In this document: positions 1-6,458 of the stretch, piece by piece | How the letters are laid out: the number at the start of each line of letters is the position of its first letter | How positions within the stretch are numbered: position 1 is the first letter of the stretch | The notes under the pieces: model-generated | What the model saw: the letters and a program-made list of their open reading frames with translations, nothing else | Told to the model about the DNA's origin: nothing | Databases searched by the model: none | Translations under genes and position numbers: made by a program | From: DATAFT01 sp035544635 | GTDB lineage: Bacteria > Acidobacteriota > Thermoanaerobaculia > Multivoradales > Multivoraceae | Assembly: GCA_035544635.1 (NCBI GenBank) | Contig: DATKDQ010000389.1 | Span: 1-11,758 of the forward strand | Length of the DNA stretch: 11,758 nt | Reading direction: 5' to 3'

Positions 1-1
1 C

Positions 2-250
2 GACCAGGAGGGCCGGCTGCGGGTCTCGAGCGGCGACGAGATGAGCGCGCTGGTGCCCGGCGTGGAGGACGTGCTCTCGTTCGCCGCCGGAGTGGTCGCG
101 ACCGATCCCACCAAGGCGTTCGTGATCAAGGCCGACACCGACACCGAGTACCGCCATATCGACTCGGTGATCGACGCCCTCAAGCGGGCGAAGGCCGAGG
201 TCATCTACATGCTCTCCGTCCAAGAGACGGTCGAGACCGCCGGAGGTTGA
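2..250 (+). CDS. exbD: ExbD/TolR-family protein, 5'-truncated (C-terminal periplasmic part)
   Basis: The gene enters from the left edge in frame 2, and only its last 82 residues are present. The internal ATG at 41 is probably not the start, because the frame is open to the window edge and the family's N-terminal membrane helix is missing. What remains resembles the periplasmic half of ExbD: the stretch FVIKADTDTEYRHIDSVIDA is the usual 'v.i.aD...y..v..vmd..k.ag' pattern, followed by a final strand, VIYMLSVQE. ExbD works with ExbB in the inner membrane to pass proton-motive force to TonB. One base separates the stop from the next exbD, so the two are cotranscribed. An exbB probably lies just upstream of the window (inference). 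Confidence is high for the family and moderate for ExbD as opposed to TolR; the downstream tonB favours ExbD. Confidence 0.85.
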   Translation, partial: DQEGRLRVSSGDEMSALVPGVEDVLSFAAGVVATDPTKAFVIKADTDTEYRHIDSVIDALKRAKAEVIYMLSVQETVETAGG

Positions 251-251
251 C

Positions 252-689
252 ATGCGGCTGTCCCGCTCCAAGCTGAACGACGAGATCCCGACCTCCTCGA
301 TGGCCGACATCGCGTTCCTGCTCATCATCTACTTCATGGTGACCACCACCTTCACGGCCACGCGTGGGCTCGACTTCGCGCCGCCCAAGGACGACGACAA
401 CCCGCCGATCATCGAGAAGGAGGACTCGGTCCTAGTCGAGATCCGGAGCGACGGCAGTCTGGTCGTGGATCAGCGTCCACTGCCGCTCGACGAGCTCATC
501 GAGTACCTCAAGCCCAAGCTCGACGCGAACCCGGAAAAGCCGGTGATCATCCGTCCCGACCCGGCGTCGCCGTACGGGAGCATGGTCGACGTCATGGACG
601 AGCTGCGCCAGGGCAAGGAGAAGGGGCTCAAGGAGGAGGTCCGGATCTCGCTGCCCACACAGCGGGAGATCGACGCGCTCTGGTTCTAG
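252..689 (+). CDS. exbD: ExbD biopolymer transport protein (second paralogue)
   Basis: This is a 145-residue protein, the normal size for ExbD. A short cytoplasmic N-terminus leads into a single membrane helix at about residues 16-36. Asp19 in the motif SSMADIAFLLIIYFMVTT corresponds to the essential proton-pathway aspartate of ExbD/TolR. The periplasmic domain (about 45-145) contains the 'PVIIRPDPASPYG' strand and loop, followed by 'MVDVMDELRQ'. The ATG at 252 is preceded by GGAGG at 242-246 with 5-nt spacing. The gene sits 1 nt after the first exbD and 16 nt before tonB. It probably forms a heteromeric ExbB-ExbD-ExbD' motor with its neighbour, as in other phyla that carry paired exbD genes (inference). 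The acidic stretch KDDDNPPIIEKED just after the helix is a lineage-specific linker. Confidence 0.93.
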   Translation: MRLSRSKLNDEIPTSSMADIAFLLIIYFMVTTTFTATRGLDFAPPKDDDNPPIIEKEDSVLVEIRSDGSLVVDQRPLPLDELIEYLKPKLDANPEKPVIIRPDPASPYGSMVDVMDELRQGKEKGLKEEVRISLPTQREIDALWF

Positions 690-705
690 ACCCCGGGAGC
701 ACAGA

Positions 706-1431
706 ATGAGCAAGAAGACGACTCCAGCGAAGCCCTCCGCCGTGAAGAGCGTCAAGGAGGAGATGGCGCTCGGCGAGTTCTCCGCATTCGCGCTCGAGAC
801 CGAATCGGACAAGAAGACCCTGCGTTGGGCCTACGGCATCGCCATCGTGCTGCACGCCATTTTCTTCGTCATCAACTTCCCGACCTTCGCCGGCGAGACC
901 AGGGTGGTCAAGCAGAAGCCCAAGGTCTTCGTCATCCAGCAGGTCCGGTTCAAGCCGCCGCCGCCGCAGCAGGAGCAGCAGATCCCGAAGCCCAAGGCGA
1001 AGAAGGTTCCGATCCCGGATCCGACTCCGGACGAGCCCGAGCCGATCCGGATCCCGGAGCCGCAGGTCGATCTCGACCTCCCCGACATCGACGACCTGGT
1101 GATCGCCGTCCCCGACGCCCCCCCGGCCCCCGAGCCCTCCGGCCCCATCTTCGTGACCGGCGACGTGCAGAAGCCGGAGAAGATCTCGGACGTGCAGCCT
1201 CAATACACCGAGATCGCGCGCAAGGCGCGCATCCAGGGGGTGGTGATCCTGCAGACGATCATCGACAAGGACGGAAATATCACCGACATCAAGACGCTCA
1301 AGGGGCTGCCGATGGGGCTCACCGAGGCGGCCGTCGACGCCGTGAGCCAGTGGAAGTTCAAGCCGGCCACTCTCAACGGCAAGCCGGTCGCCGTCTACTT
1401 CAATCTGACGGTGAACTTCCAGCTCCAGTGA
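706..1431 (+). CDS. tonB: TonB energy-transducer protein
   Basis: This 241-residue protein is anchored in the inner membrane and spans the periplasm to energise TonB-dependent outer-membrane receptors. A long, charged cytoplasmic N-terminus (1-40) precedes one membrane helix at about 41-58 (AYGIAIVLHAIFFVINF), which includes a histidine (His50), as in TonB's signature helix. A Pro/Lys/Asp-rich extension (about 82-148) then leads to a C-terminal TonB domain (about 155-241). That domain has the typical 'QYTEIARKARIQGVV', 'IDKDGNITD' and 'AVDAVSQWKFKPA' elements and a final strand, YFNLTVNFQL. GGGAG at 695-699 lies 6 nt before the ATG. It is the last gene of the exbD-exbD-tonB operon. The cytoplasmic tail of about 40 residues is longer than in E. 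coli TonB; nothing else is odd. Confidence 0.94.
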   Translation: MSKKTTPAKPSAVKSVKEEMALGEFSAFALETESDKKTLRWAYGIAIVLHAIFFVINFPTFAGETRVVKQKPKVFVIQQVRFKPPPPQQEQQIPKPKAKKVPIPDPTPDEPEPIRIPEPQVDLDLPDIDDLVIAVPDAPPAPEPSGPIFVTGDVQKPEKISDVQPQYTEIARKARIQGVVILQTIIDKDGNITDIKTLKGLPMGLTEAAVDAVSQWKFKPATLNGKPVAVYFNLTVNFQLQ

Positions 1432-1479
1432 GCGGAGAGCGCGGCCATTAACAGACGGAGCGATGATTCCACTCGGCGC

Positions 1480-1495
1480 GCCCGGCGAACCGGGC
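1480..1495 (+). terminator. Small GC hairpin after tonB
   Basis: GCCCGG and CCGGGC form a perfect 6-bp stem around a CGAA loop, 48 nt past the tonB stop. No T-run follows, so it is only terminator-like. It could attenuate read-through from the exb-tonB operon into the separately promoted TPR gene. Confidence 0.35.
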
Positions 1496-1550
1496 TCGAG
1501 GGCTCGGAATATCGTCGGTTGCCTGGCCGTTGCCAAGATAGGAGCGGCGC

Positions 1551-1566
1551 TGGTACGTGCTTTGCA
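1551..1566 (+). promoter_or_regulatory. Candidate sigma-54 (-24/-12) promoter for the TPR gene
   Basis: TGGTACG-N4-TTGCA matches the RpoN consensus TGGCACG-N4-TTGCW at all but one specified base. GG is at 1552-1553 and GC at 1564-1565, with the required 10-nt spacing. The predicted start of transcription is at about 1576-1578, giving a leader of about 40 nt before the ATG at 1617. An RpoN and an enhancer-binding activator elsewhere in the genome would be needed; neither is in this window. No obvious activator palindrome is visible in the short upstream region. Confidence 0.6.
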
Positions 1567-1616
1567 CGCGAATGGCGCCCGAGGCGAACCAAAGGGATTC
1601 CAGTGAGGTCATGCAC

Positions 1617-2792
1617 ATGCGCAAGCTTCCTGCTGTTGTACTGAGTCTCTCCCTCCTCGGAGCAGGGGGCGCGTTCGCGGGCTACGAGGAAGGGGCTGCC
1701 GCCTTCAAGGCGAAGAACTACCAGGAGGCGGTCAACCAGTTCCAGGCCTTCATCGAGGAGCTCAAGGGGATGGAGGCCGCGGAGAAGCCCGAGTACGCGG
1801 GCGTGTATCAGATGCTCGGCATGTCGCTCACCGGGCTCGGCAAGCACAAGGAGGCGGTCGAGCCCTTCAAGACGGCGATCAAGCTGAAGGGGAGCGACGC
1901 GACGCTCCAGCTCCTGCTCGGCAAGGCCTACTACGAGGCCAAGGACTATCGCAACGCCGCCGACGTGCTCTCCAAGATCAACACCGGCTCGCTGCCCGAG
2001 GCGCACCGCGGGGCGGTGTCGACCATGCTCTCGGTCGCCTACCAGAAGTCCGGCCAGGAGGGGCTCGCGCTCAGCCAGTGGGAGAAGGCGGCGAAGGCCA
2101 ACCCCAACGACGCCACCACTCAGTACAACTACGGCGTACAGGCGCTCCAGGCCGGCTACACCGACGACGCCATCGCGGCGCTGGCCAAGGCCTCCACCCT
2201 CGATGCCAAGGATCCCGCCAAGCACAAGGTGTACGCGCAGGCGCTCCTGCGCAAGGGACGCGAGACGCCGGACAAGGCCGCGAAAACGGCCCTCTACGCC
2301 AAGGCGGTGGGTGCCGCCCAGGCGCTGGTCAGGATCGAGGGCAGCTACGACAACCTCCTGCTCCTGGCCGAGGCGCAGCTCGGCGCCCAGCAGTACGACG
2401 GCGCCATCGCCACGCTCAACCAGGCCACCGCGAAGAACTCGAGCGACTGGCTGCCCCACTACTACCTGGGCCAGGCCTACGCCGTGAAGGGCGCTTACGA
2501 CCAGGCGCTGACGCCGCTCAAGGCCGCGCTCGCGAAGCCCAAGGCCGACCAGAAGAAGATCTGGTCGCAGATCGGCTTCGTCCACGAGAAGCAGAAGAAC
2601 TTCGCCGACGCCAAGACCGCCTATACCAACGCCGGTGATTCGCGCGGCCTGACGCGCATCCAAGAAAACGAGAGGATCGCCCAGGAGAACCTGTCGATCG
2701 AGGCGCAGAACCAGAAGATCAAGGAGCTCGAGGAGGAGAAGCGACGTCTCGAGAAGGAGATGCAGGCCCTCCCCGGCTCGACCAACCCGTGA
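1617..2792 (+). CDS. Exported TPR-repeat protein with C-terminal coiled coil
   Basis: This is a 391-residue periplasmic (or lipid-free envelope) protein. Residues 1-21 form a clean Sec signal peptide (MRKLPAVVLSLSLLG...AFA|GY). About 22-345 is a run of tetratricopeptide helices with repeated 'A...G....A...f..a....p' spacing, for example GKAYYEAKDYRNAADVL, YNYGVQALQAGYTDDAI and YYLGQAYAVKGAYDQAL. About 348-385 is a highly charged coiled coil (KIKELEEEKRRLEKEMQ). The start at 1617 is chosen over in-frame ATGs at 1557 and 1611. GTGAGG (1603-1608) lies 8 nt upstream of 1617, the signal peptide begins there, and 1557 lies inside the likely sigma-54 promoter. TPRs mediate protein-protein contacts. 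Being next to exbD-tonB suggests a scaffold for TonB-dependent transport, as in other TPR genes next to tonB, but no partner can be named from sequence. Confidence 0.88.
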   Translation: MRKLPAVVLSLSLLGAGGAFAGYEEGAAAFKAKNYQEAVNQFQAFIEELKGMEAAEKPEYAGVYQMLGMSLTGLGKHKEAVEPFKTAIKLKGSDATLQLLLGKAYYEAKDYRNAADVLSKINTGSLPEAHRGAVSTMLSVAYQKSGQEGLALSQWEKAAKANPNDATTQYNYGVQALQAGYTDDAIAALAKASTLDAKDPAKHKVYAQALLRKGRETPDKAAKTALYAKAVGAAQALVRIEGSYDNLLLLAEAQLGAQQYDGAIATLNQATAKNSSDWLPHYYLGQAYAVKGAYDQALTPLKAALAKPKADQKKIWSQIGFVHEKQKNFADAKTAYTNAGDSRGLTRIQENERIAQENLSIEAQNQKIKELEEEKRRLEKEMQALPGSTNP

Positions 2793-2810
2793 CCGGCTGA
2801 GCACGTCCGC

Positions 2811-2837
2811 CGGGGCGGCGGCTCAGCCGCCGCCCCG
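2811..2837 (+). terminator. Strong GC stem-loop after the TPR gene
   Basis: A perfect 12-bp stem (arms 2811-2822 and 2826-2837) has a TCA loop and begins 18 nt after the TPR stop codon. There is no T-run after it, so it is a hairpin-only terminator or an mRNA 3'-end stabiliser. The rest of 2838-3020 holds no further gene and no promoter I can defend. Confidence 0.55.
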
Positions 2838-3020
2838 CGCCCGCGGCGCACCGCTCCCGAGCCCCCCCACCCCGCGGCGCCGATTTTCCTCGACGCCGAT
2901 GCCTCTCTGGTGTAGCCTTTTCGCAGTGAGAGCAACGCGAACGGGCGCGTGCTCGTTGGCGTTACTCTTCTTGAGCAGAGCTCCCCAGCGACGTCGCAGG
3001 GCGAGATGGGAGTACGAGTC

Positions 3021-4658
3021 ATGAGGTTGCTGCAGATCGCGATCACCACGCTTCTCGTCGCCTTCCCGGTGCTGGCGCCGCCCGCCGCCGCCAGCGACGT
3101 CAACCTGAACGGTGAGCTGGGCCTCTTCACCTTGAGCTCCGGCTACACCTACGGCCGCGGGGAGTGGGGATTCTCGCTCTACGCCAACGAGTGGGACTTC
3201 CGCGTTGCCGAGGACAGGTTCTGGTCGGACTTCGACCCATTGTGGAGCGACTGGGGTGTACGACACCGCCGATTCTCCCTGGGCTTCGGCGTCGGCCTCA
3301 CCGACCGCATCGAGCTCGACGTCATGCTGCCGTACGAGCGGTACGACGCCTTCAACGTCGAGGGGCCCTTCCAGTCGGTGGGCCATCTGCACGGGCAGAC
3401 CTTCGTCGGCGCCATCGATCAATCCGGGCTGGGCGACCTCCGGGTCGGGCTGCGCTTCGGCCTGGTGAGCAACGATCGACAGGGAGTGGCGCTGCACCTC
3501 TTCGCCAACGCCCCCACCGGAGACGACGACGAGGCGGTGGTCACCGGCGAGCTCGGGCTCGGCCTGGGGCTCGGCTGGAGCATGGGCAACTGGGTCCTCA
3601 ACGCCGGCTACTGGGACCCGGGCGATCCCGACATCATCTCGAACGTGCCGATCTCGGGACCCACCGAACAGAAGGTGAGCCCGGAGGCGCAGCTCGGGGT
3701 GGGCTACGCCCGGCCGTTCGGCGACCGCTGGAGCTGGATCACGGAGCTCTCCGGCGACATCATGACCGAGTCGACGGGCCAGCACGACCGGGCCGACATC
3801 GCGTCGGGCGGGCGCTACCGCTTCGGGGCCGACGAGCGTTGGGCGTTCAACTTCGCGCTGCGCTACGACCTCTCCTACCACGACGACACCGACGCGATCG
3901 GCGGGCTGCTCGGAATCACCTACTCGAGCGTCGCGGGCTTCCGCCGCCCCGGCGACGCCGGGCGTCGCGATCGCCAGCCGCCGCCGCCGCTGGCGCCGCC
4001 GGCCGCTCCACCGCCGCCCCCCCCGGCGCCTCCGTCGGCCTACGCGCTGACCGTGCGCAAGGACGGCACCGGCAACGGCACCGTGACCAGCGACCCGGCC
4101 GGGATCGACTGCGGCTCCGACTGCCGCGAGAGCCTCCCGGCGGGGACCGAGGTCCGCCTCACCGCCACTCCCGACGCCTGCTCCACCTTCACCAGCTTCG
4201 GCGGCGACTGCAACCGCGACGGCGGCGTGACGATGTCGAGCGACCGGTCCTGCGTCGCCACCTTCGACGCCAGGGCGAAGCCGGTGCAGGCCTTCCCGGC
4301 CTGCGAGAAGTACGGCGCGTGGGACTGCCAGCGCGGCCTGCGCGAGACGGTGCCGTTCGCGGCCGGGACCGCCGCGATCAGCGAGAGCGCCCTCGGGACC
4401 GCCGCCGGGCGGGGTCTCCTCTGCGACTGGGCGAACCAGCTGCGCGCCTGCCCCGAGCTACGCCTCTGCGTGGCCGGCTCGCACGCCGAGAGCGAGGATG
4501 CCTGCGTGGCGAACGAGCGCGGCGACGTCCTGGTCGAGTTCTTCCGCCGGCAGAGCGGCGAAGACGCGTTCGGCGGGATCGCGAGCCGCGTCCAGGCGGC
4601 GCCGAGCTGCTCGCCCGAGGACGAGAAGGGGAGCGTCGGCAACCTGTTGCTGCGCTAG
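3021..4658 (+). CDS. Exported beta-barrel protein with InlB-type repeat and degenerate OmpA-like tail
   Basis: This is a 545-residue mosaic protein. Residues 1-25 are a signal peptide ending PPAAAS. About 26-315 is rich in alternating Gly/aromatic strands (RFSLGFGVGLTDRIELDVML, LGLGLGLGWSMGNWVLNAGY, AFNFALRYDLSYH), as in outer-membrane barrels of the transporter/'phenol-degradation' type. A proline hinge (about 320-340) follows. Then comes a domain of about 75 residues (342-417) with the 'LTVRKDGTGNGTVTSDPAGI...C...C' pattern of divergent InlB/bacterial-repeat beta domains. Last is an OmpA-like fold (about 444-540: VPFAAGTAAIS..., AGSHAE at 485-490, NERGD at 498-502). The usual GHTD and SERRA-type peptidoglycan-binding residues are not preserved. 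By my count 12 cysteines, all C-terminal to the barrel, suggest disulfides. The start at 3021 has GGGAG 8 nt upstream and begins the signal peptide; ATG 3006 is the alternative. The substrate is unknown. Confidence 0.8.
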   Translation: MRLLQIAITTLLVAFPVLAPPAAASDVNLNGELGLFTLSSGYTYGRGEWGFSLYANEWDFRVAEDRFWSDFDPLWSDWGVRHRRFSLGFGVGLTDRIELDVMLPYERYDAFNVEGPFQSVGHLHGQTFVGAIDQSGLGDLRVGLRFGLVSNDRQGVALHLFANAPTGDDDEAVVTGELGLGLGLGWSMGNWVLNAGYWDPGDPDIISNVPISGPTEQKVSPEAQLGVGYARPFGDRWSWITELSGDIMTESTGQHDRADIASGGRYRFGADERWAFNFALRYDLSYHDDTDAIGGLLGITYSSVAGFRRPGDAGRRDRQPPPPLAPPAAPPPPPPAPPSAYALTVRKDGTGNGTVTSDPAGIDCGSDCRESLPAGTEVRLTATPDACSTFTSFGGDCNRDGGVTMSSDRSCVATFDARAKPVQAFPACEKYGAWDCQRGLRETVPFAAGTAAISESALGTAAGRGLLCDWANQLRACPELRLCVAGSHAESEDACVANERGDVLVEFFRRQSGEDAFGGIASRVQAAPSCSPEDEKGSVGNLLLR

Positions 4659-4664
4659 CCCTCC

Positions 4665-4687
4665 GGAGCGTGCTGGTAGCACGCTCC
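4665..4687 (+). terminator. Terminator-like hairpin between convergent genes
   Basis: GGAGCGTGCT-GGT-AGCACGCTCC is a perfect 10-bp stem with a 3-nt loop, placed 6 nt after the stop of the beta-barrel gene and followed by TTCGG. It is symmetrical enough to act on both strands, as expected between two convergent genes. The minus-strand gene ends at 4779. Confidence 0.65.
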
Positions 4688-4689
4688 TT

Positions 4690-4778
4690 CGGCTAGTTGC
4701 TGGTTGGCGCCGAGGACGGCGCTGGCGCTTCGCGCCCCTCCGGCTAGATGCTGGTTGGCGCCGGGGACGGCGCGGGCG
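4690..4778. repeat. Two-copy palindromic intergenic repeat, 51-bp period
   Basis: Copy 1 (4690-4727) and copy 2 (4741-4778) are identical at 35 of 38 positions, by hand alignment. Each holds a 6-bp stem GCGCCG/CGGCGC (4707-4712 with 4717-4722; 4758-4763 with 4768-4773). A further 5-bp hairpin (GGCGC-TTC-GCGCC, 4724-4736) lies between them. The stems are unchanged; one of the three differences falls in the loop (AGGA versus GGGA) and two lie outside the stems. The array ends exactly at the stop codon of the minus-strand gene. It looks like a dispersed intergenic palindrome (REP-like) or a tandem terminator. Two units with no spacer diversity rule out CRISPR. Confidence 0.6.
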
Positions 4779-6458
4779 TCAGCGGCTGCTGCCCGCAGCG
4801 GGCTCGGCTGTGGCTTCGCGCACGGATGGATCCGGATCGCGGCGAACCAGGTCGTAGAGACCGGGCTCGAGGGAGGCGTCGAGGCGTTGGGCCGCGGCGC
4901 GGCGCACCCGGGCATCACCGTCCTCGAGCGCCCAGCGGTAGACCCTGGAGCCCGCCTTGGGCTCGAGGCTGGAAGCGGCGTTCTGGCGCAGGAGCGCCGA
5001 CACCTCGGGCCGAAAGACGCTCGCGAAGCAGGGAGCGCAGCCGGCCCGGGCCAGGAAGCGGAAGAAGTCGCGCTGGCGGAACGTGGAGTATCCGCGCAGC
5101 GGACCGTGGATGAACCCCTCCACCCGTCCCAGGTTGGCGACCAGCCAGGCATCGACTCCGCCGCGGTCCTGCTCGCGTAGCTCGATCCCGCCCAAGCGGT
5201 GCACCAGCTCCTCGCGCAGGCGCGCGCGCTCACTCTCGGCGAAGCTGCCCAAGTCGAGCAGCAGGAGCTCCGCGAACAGCCGGGCGAAGGGGGACTCGTC
5301 GACCGGGCTCGGCCACTTCGGCTGGTGGAGCGGCGCCCCCTGAGAGCACGACCAGGTGGTGTTGCGGTAGTACGAGCCGGCCTCGAGCGCGGCCTCGAGC
5401 GTCGCCGCCCGCGGAGCGTCGCGGCCCCGCTCGAGGAGGCGTCGGCGGTCGGCCGCGAGCTCTCTGGCCAGCGCCTTGGCCAGGGGACCGTAGAAGCCCG
5501 GTGCGACCTGGCACAGGTTGCAGGGCCACCCGCCGCGGCATTCGCCCTCGATGCGGCGATTGAGCGCGGAGAAGGCGGCCTCCGAGCCGCGGCCGGCCGC
5601 CGGGTCGAAACGTCGCTCGGGGCCGGCGCCGCCCTCGTTCAGGCCGGCGAGCGCGCGCAGCCAGCCGGTCACCTGGAAGTAGATCTCGAAGCGGCCGCCC
5701 GGCGCCTGCGTCCCCGAGTAGCCCAGGATGCAGGCGTTCGGGAACAGTGTCCGGTAGGCCTGCTGGACACCGCCAATCTGCTGCACCGCGGCGAGCAGGC
5801 GATCGAACTCGCGGCGGCGCACCTGGGTCTCCTCGATCACGTGGAGGATGTACTCGCGAGGATCGCCGGTGAAGGTCGACTTGACATCGGTACGGCAGCC
5901 CTGGAGCAGCACCATGGCCGGGCGGACGAAGAACGGCGCTAGCCCGGGCACGTCGCCGAGCTCGGCCCCCAGCCGCTCGGTCTCGAACCGGGCGCCGCCG
6001 CGCGACCCCGAGAAACCCGACGCGTGATGGCCCGACATCGAGAGCAGGTCGATGCGCCGGTCACGGAACTTCTCGACCATCATCCTGGCGCGGCCCTCGA
6101 GCGCCGGGCGGAACACCACGAAGTCGTCGCTCCAGAAGTCGGCGCCTTCCGCGCGCAGCGTCGCCGGGCAGCCAGTGCTCTCGGTGCAGGGCTCGACACA
6201 GAGGAAGCTCTGGAGAACGTCGTGCTCGATTCGGTCCTGATAGTCGAGGAGGAGGACACGCACCCGTTCCACGCGCGCCGGCGCCCCGGCGGCGAAGCCG
6301 AGCGCGAGCGCGGCGCCGAGCACGGCCGCAAGCGGCGCGCGCCGGCGGCGACGGCTCGGGGTCCGGACCGAAGCGACCGCCGGCGCCGCGCGAGCTGGGC
6401 GCTCGCCGCCGCCCGGCCGGCCCCGACTGGCGTCCTGGTCGAGAGCTCGGCCGGTCAA
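4779..6458 (-). CDS. Exported protein of unknown family with caspase-clan-like His/Cys pattern and C-terminal HEAT-like helices
   Basis: I do not recognise a named family. From a TTG at 6458 the protein is 559 residues. An Arg-rich n-region (RRRRR, 36-40) and a hydrophobic core (41-57) ending GAPA form a signal peptide. A strand RVRVLLLDYQD opens the mature part. Residues about 134-149 read as a buried strand followed by SGHHASG (His144/His145). About 43 residues later a second strand ends in LLQGCRTD (Cys188). This order and spacing resemble caspase/CHAT-type clan CD peptidases, whose cysteine motif is QACRG or SACxTG. CILGYSG follows downstream. About 505-559 contains two HEAT-like helices (ALEDGDARVRRAAAQRL, DPSVREATA). 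The TTG overlaps the ftsX stop codon by 4 nt, with AGG 7 nt upstream, so translation is coupled to ftsX. The long open frame extends further upstream, but there it only shadows ftsX. Fold assignment is inference; catalysis is unproven. Confidence 0.72.
   Translation of the reverse strand: MTGRALDQDASRGRPGGGERPARAAPAVASVRTPSRRRRRAPLAAVLGAALALGFAAGAPARVERVRVLLLDYQDRIEHDVLQSFLCVEPCTESTGCPATLRAEGADFWSDDFVVFRPALEGRARMMVEKFRDRRIDLLSMSGHHASGFSGSRGGARFETERLGAELGDVPGLAPFFVRPAMVLLQGCRTDVKSTFTGDPREYILHVIEETQVRRREFDRLLAAVQQIGGVQQAYRTLFPNACILGYSGTQAPGGRFEIYFQVTGWLRALAGLNEGGAGPERRFDPAAGRGSEAAFSALNRRIEGECRGGWPCNLCQVAPGFYGPLAKALARELAADRRRLLERGRDAPRAATLEAALEAGSYYRNTTWSCSQGAPLHQPKWPSPVDESPFARLFAELLLLDLGSFAESERARLREELVHRLGGIELREQDRGGVDAWLVANLGRVEGFIHGPLRGYSTFRQRDFFRFLARAGCAPCFASVFRPEVSALLRQNAASSLEPKAGSRVYRWALEDGDARVRRAAAQRLDASLEPGLYDLVRRDPDPSVREATAEPAAGSSR

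Noticed and set aside
1395..2804. Long minus-strand open frame (about 469 codons) opposite the TPR gene
   Set aside because: It is antisense to a clear signal-peptide/TPR protein. Its composition is Leu/Arg/Gly-rich with no recognisable domain, as expected for shadow frames in high-GC DNA.
2793..3020. Promoter search upstream of the beta-barrel gene, including a sigma-54 search near 2908-2930
   Set aside because: GG and GC pairs do not fall at the required 10-nt spacing, and no convincing -35/-10 pair is visible.
3164..4696. Plus-strand frame of 510 codons inside the beta-barrel gene
   Set aside because: It is Arg-rich low-complexity translation in another frame of a gene with a clear signal peptide and domains.
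4690..4778. Possible CRISPR remnant
   Set aside because: There are only two units, the 'spacer' is 13 bp and itself palindromic, and no cas gene is near.
4655..5233. Minus-strand frame that translates the intergenic repeat (GANQ-LAGGARSAS-type peptide)
   Set aside because: The repetitive peptide follows from the DNA repeat, and the rest lies in the wrong frame of the caspase-like gene.
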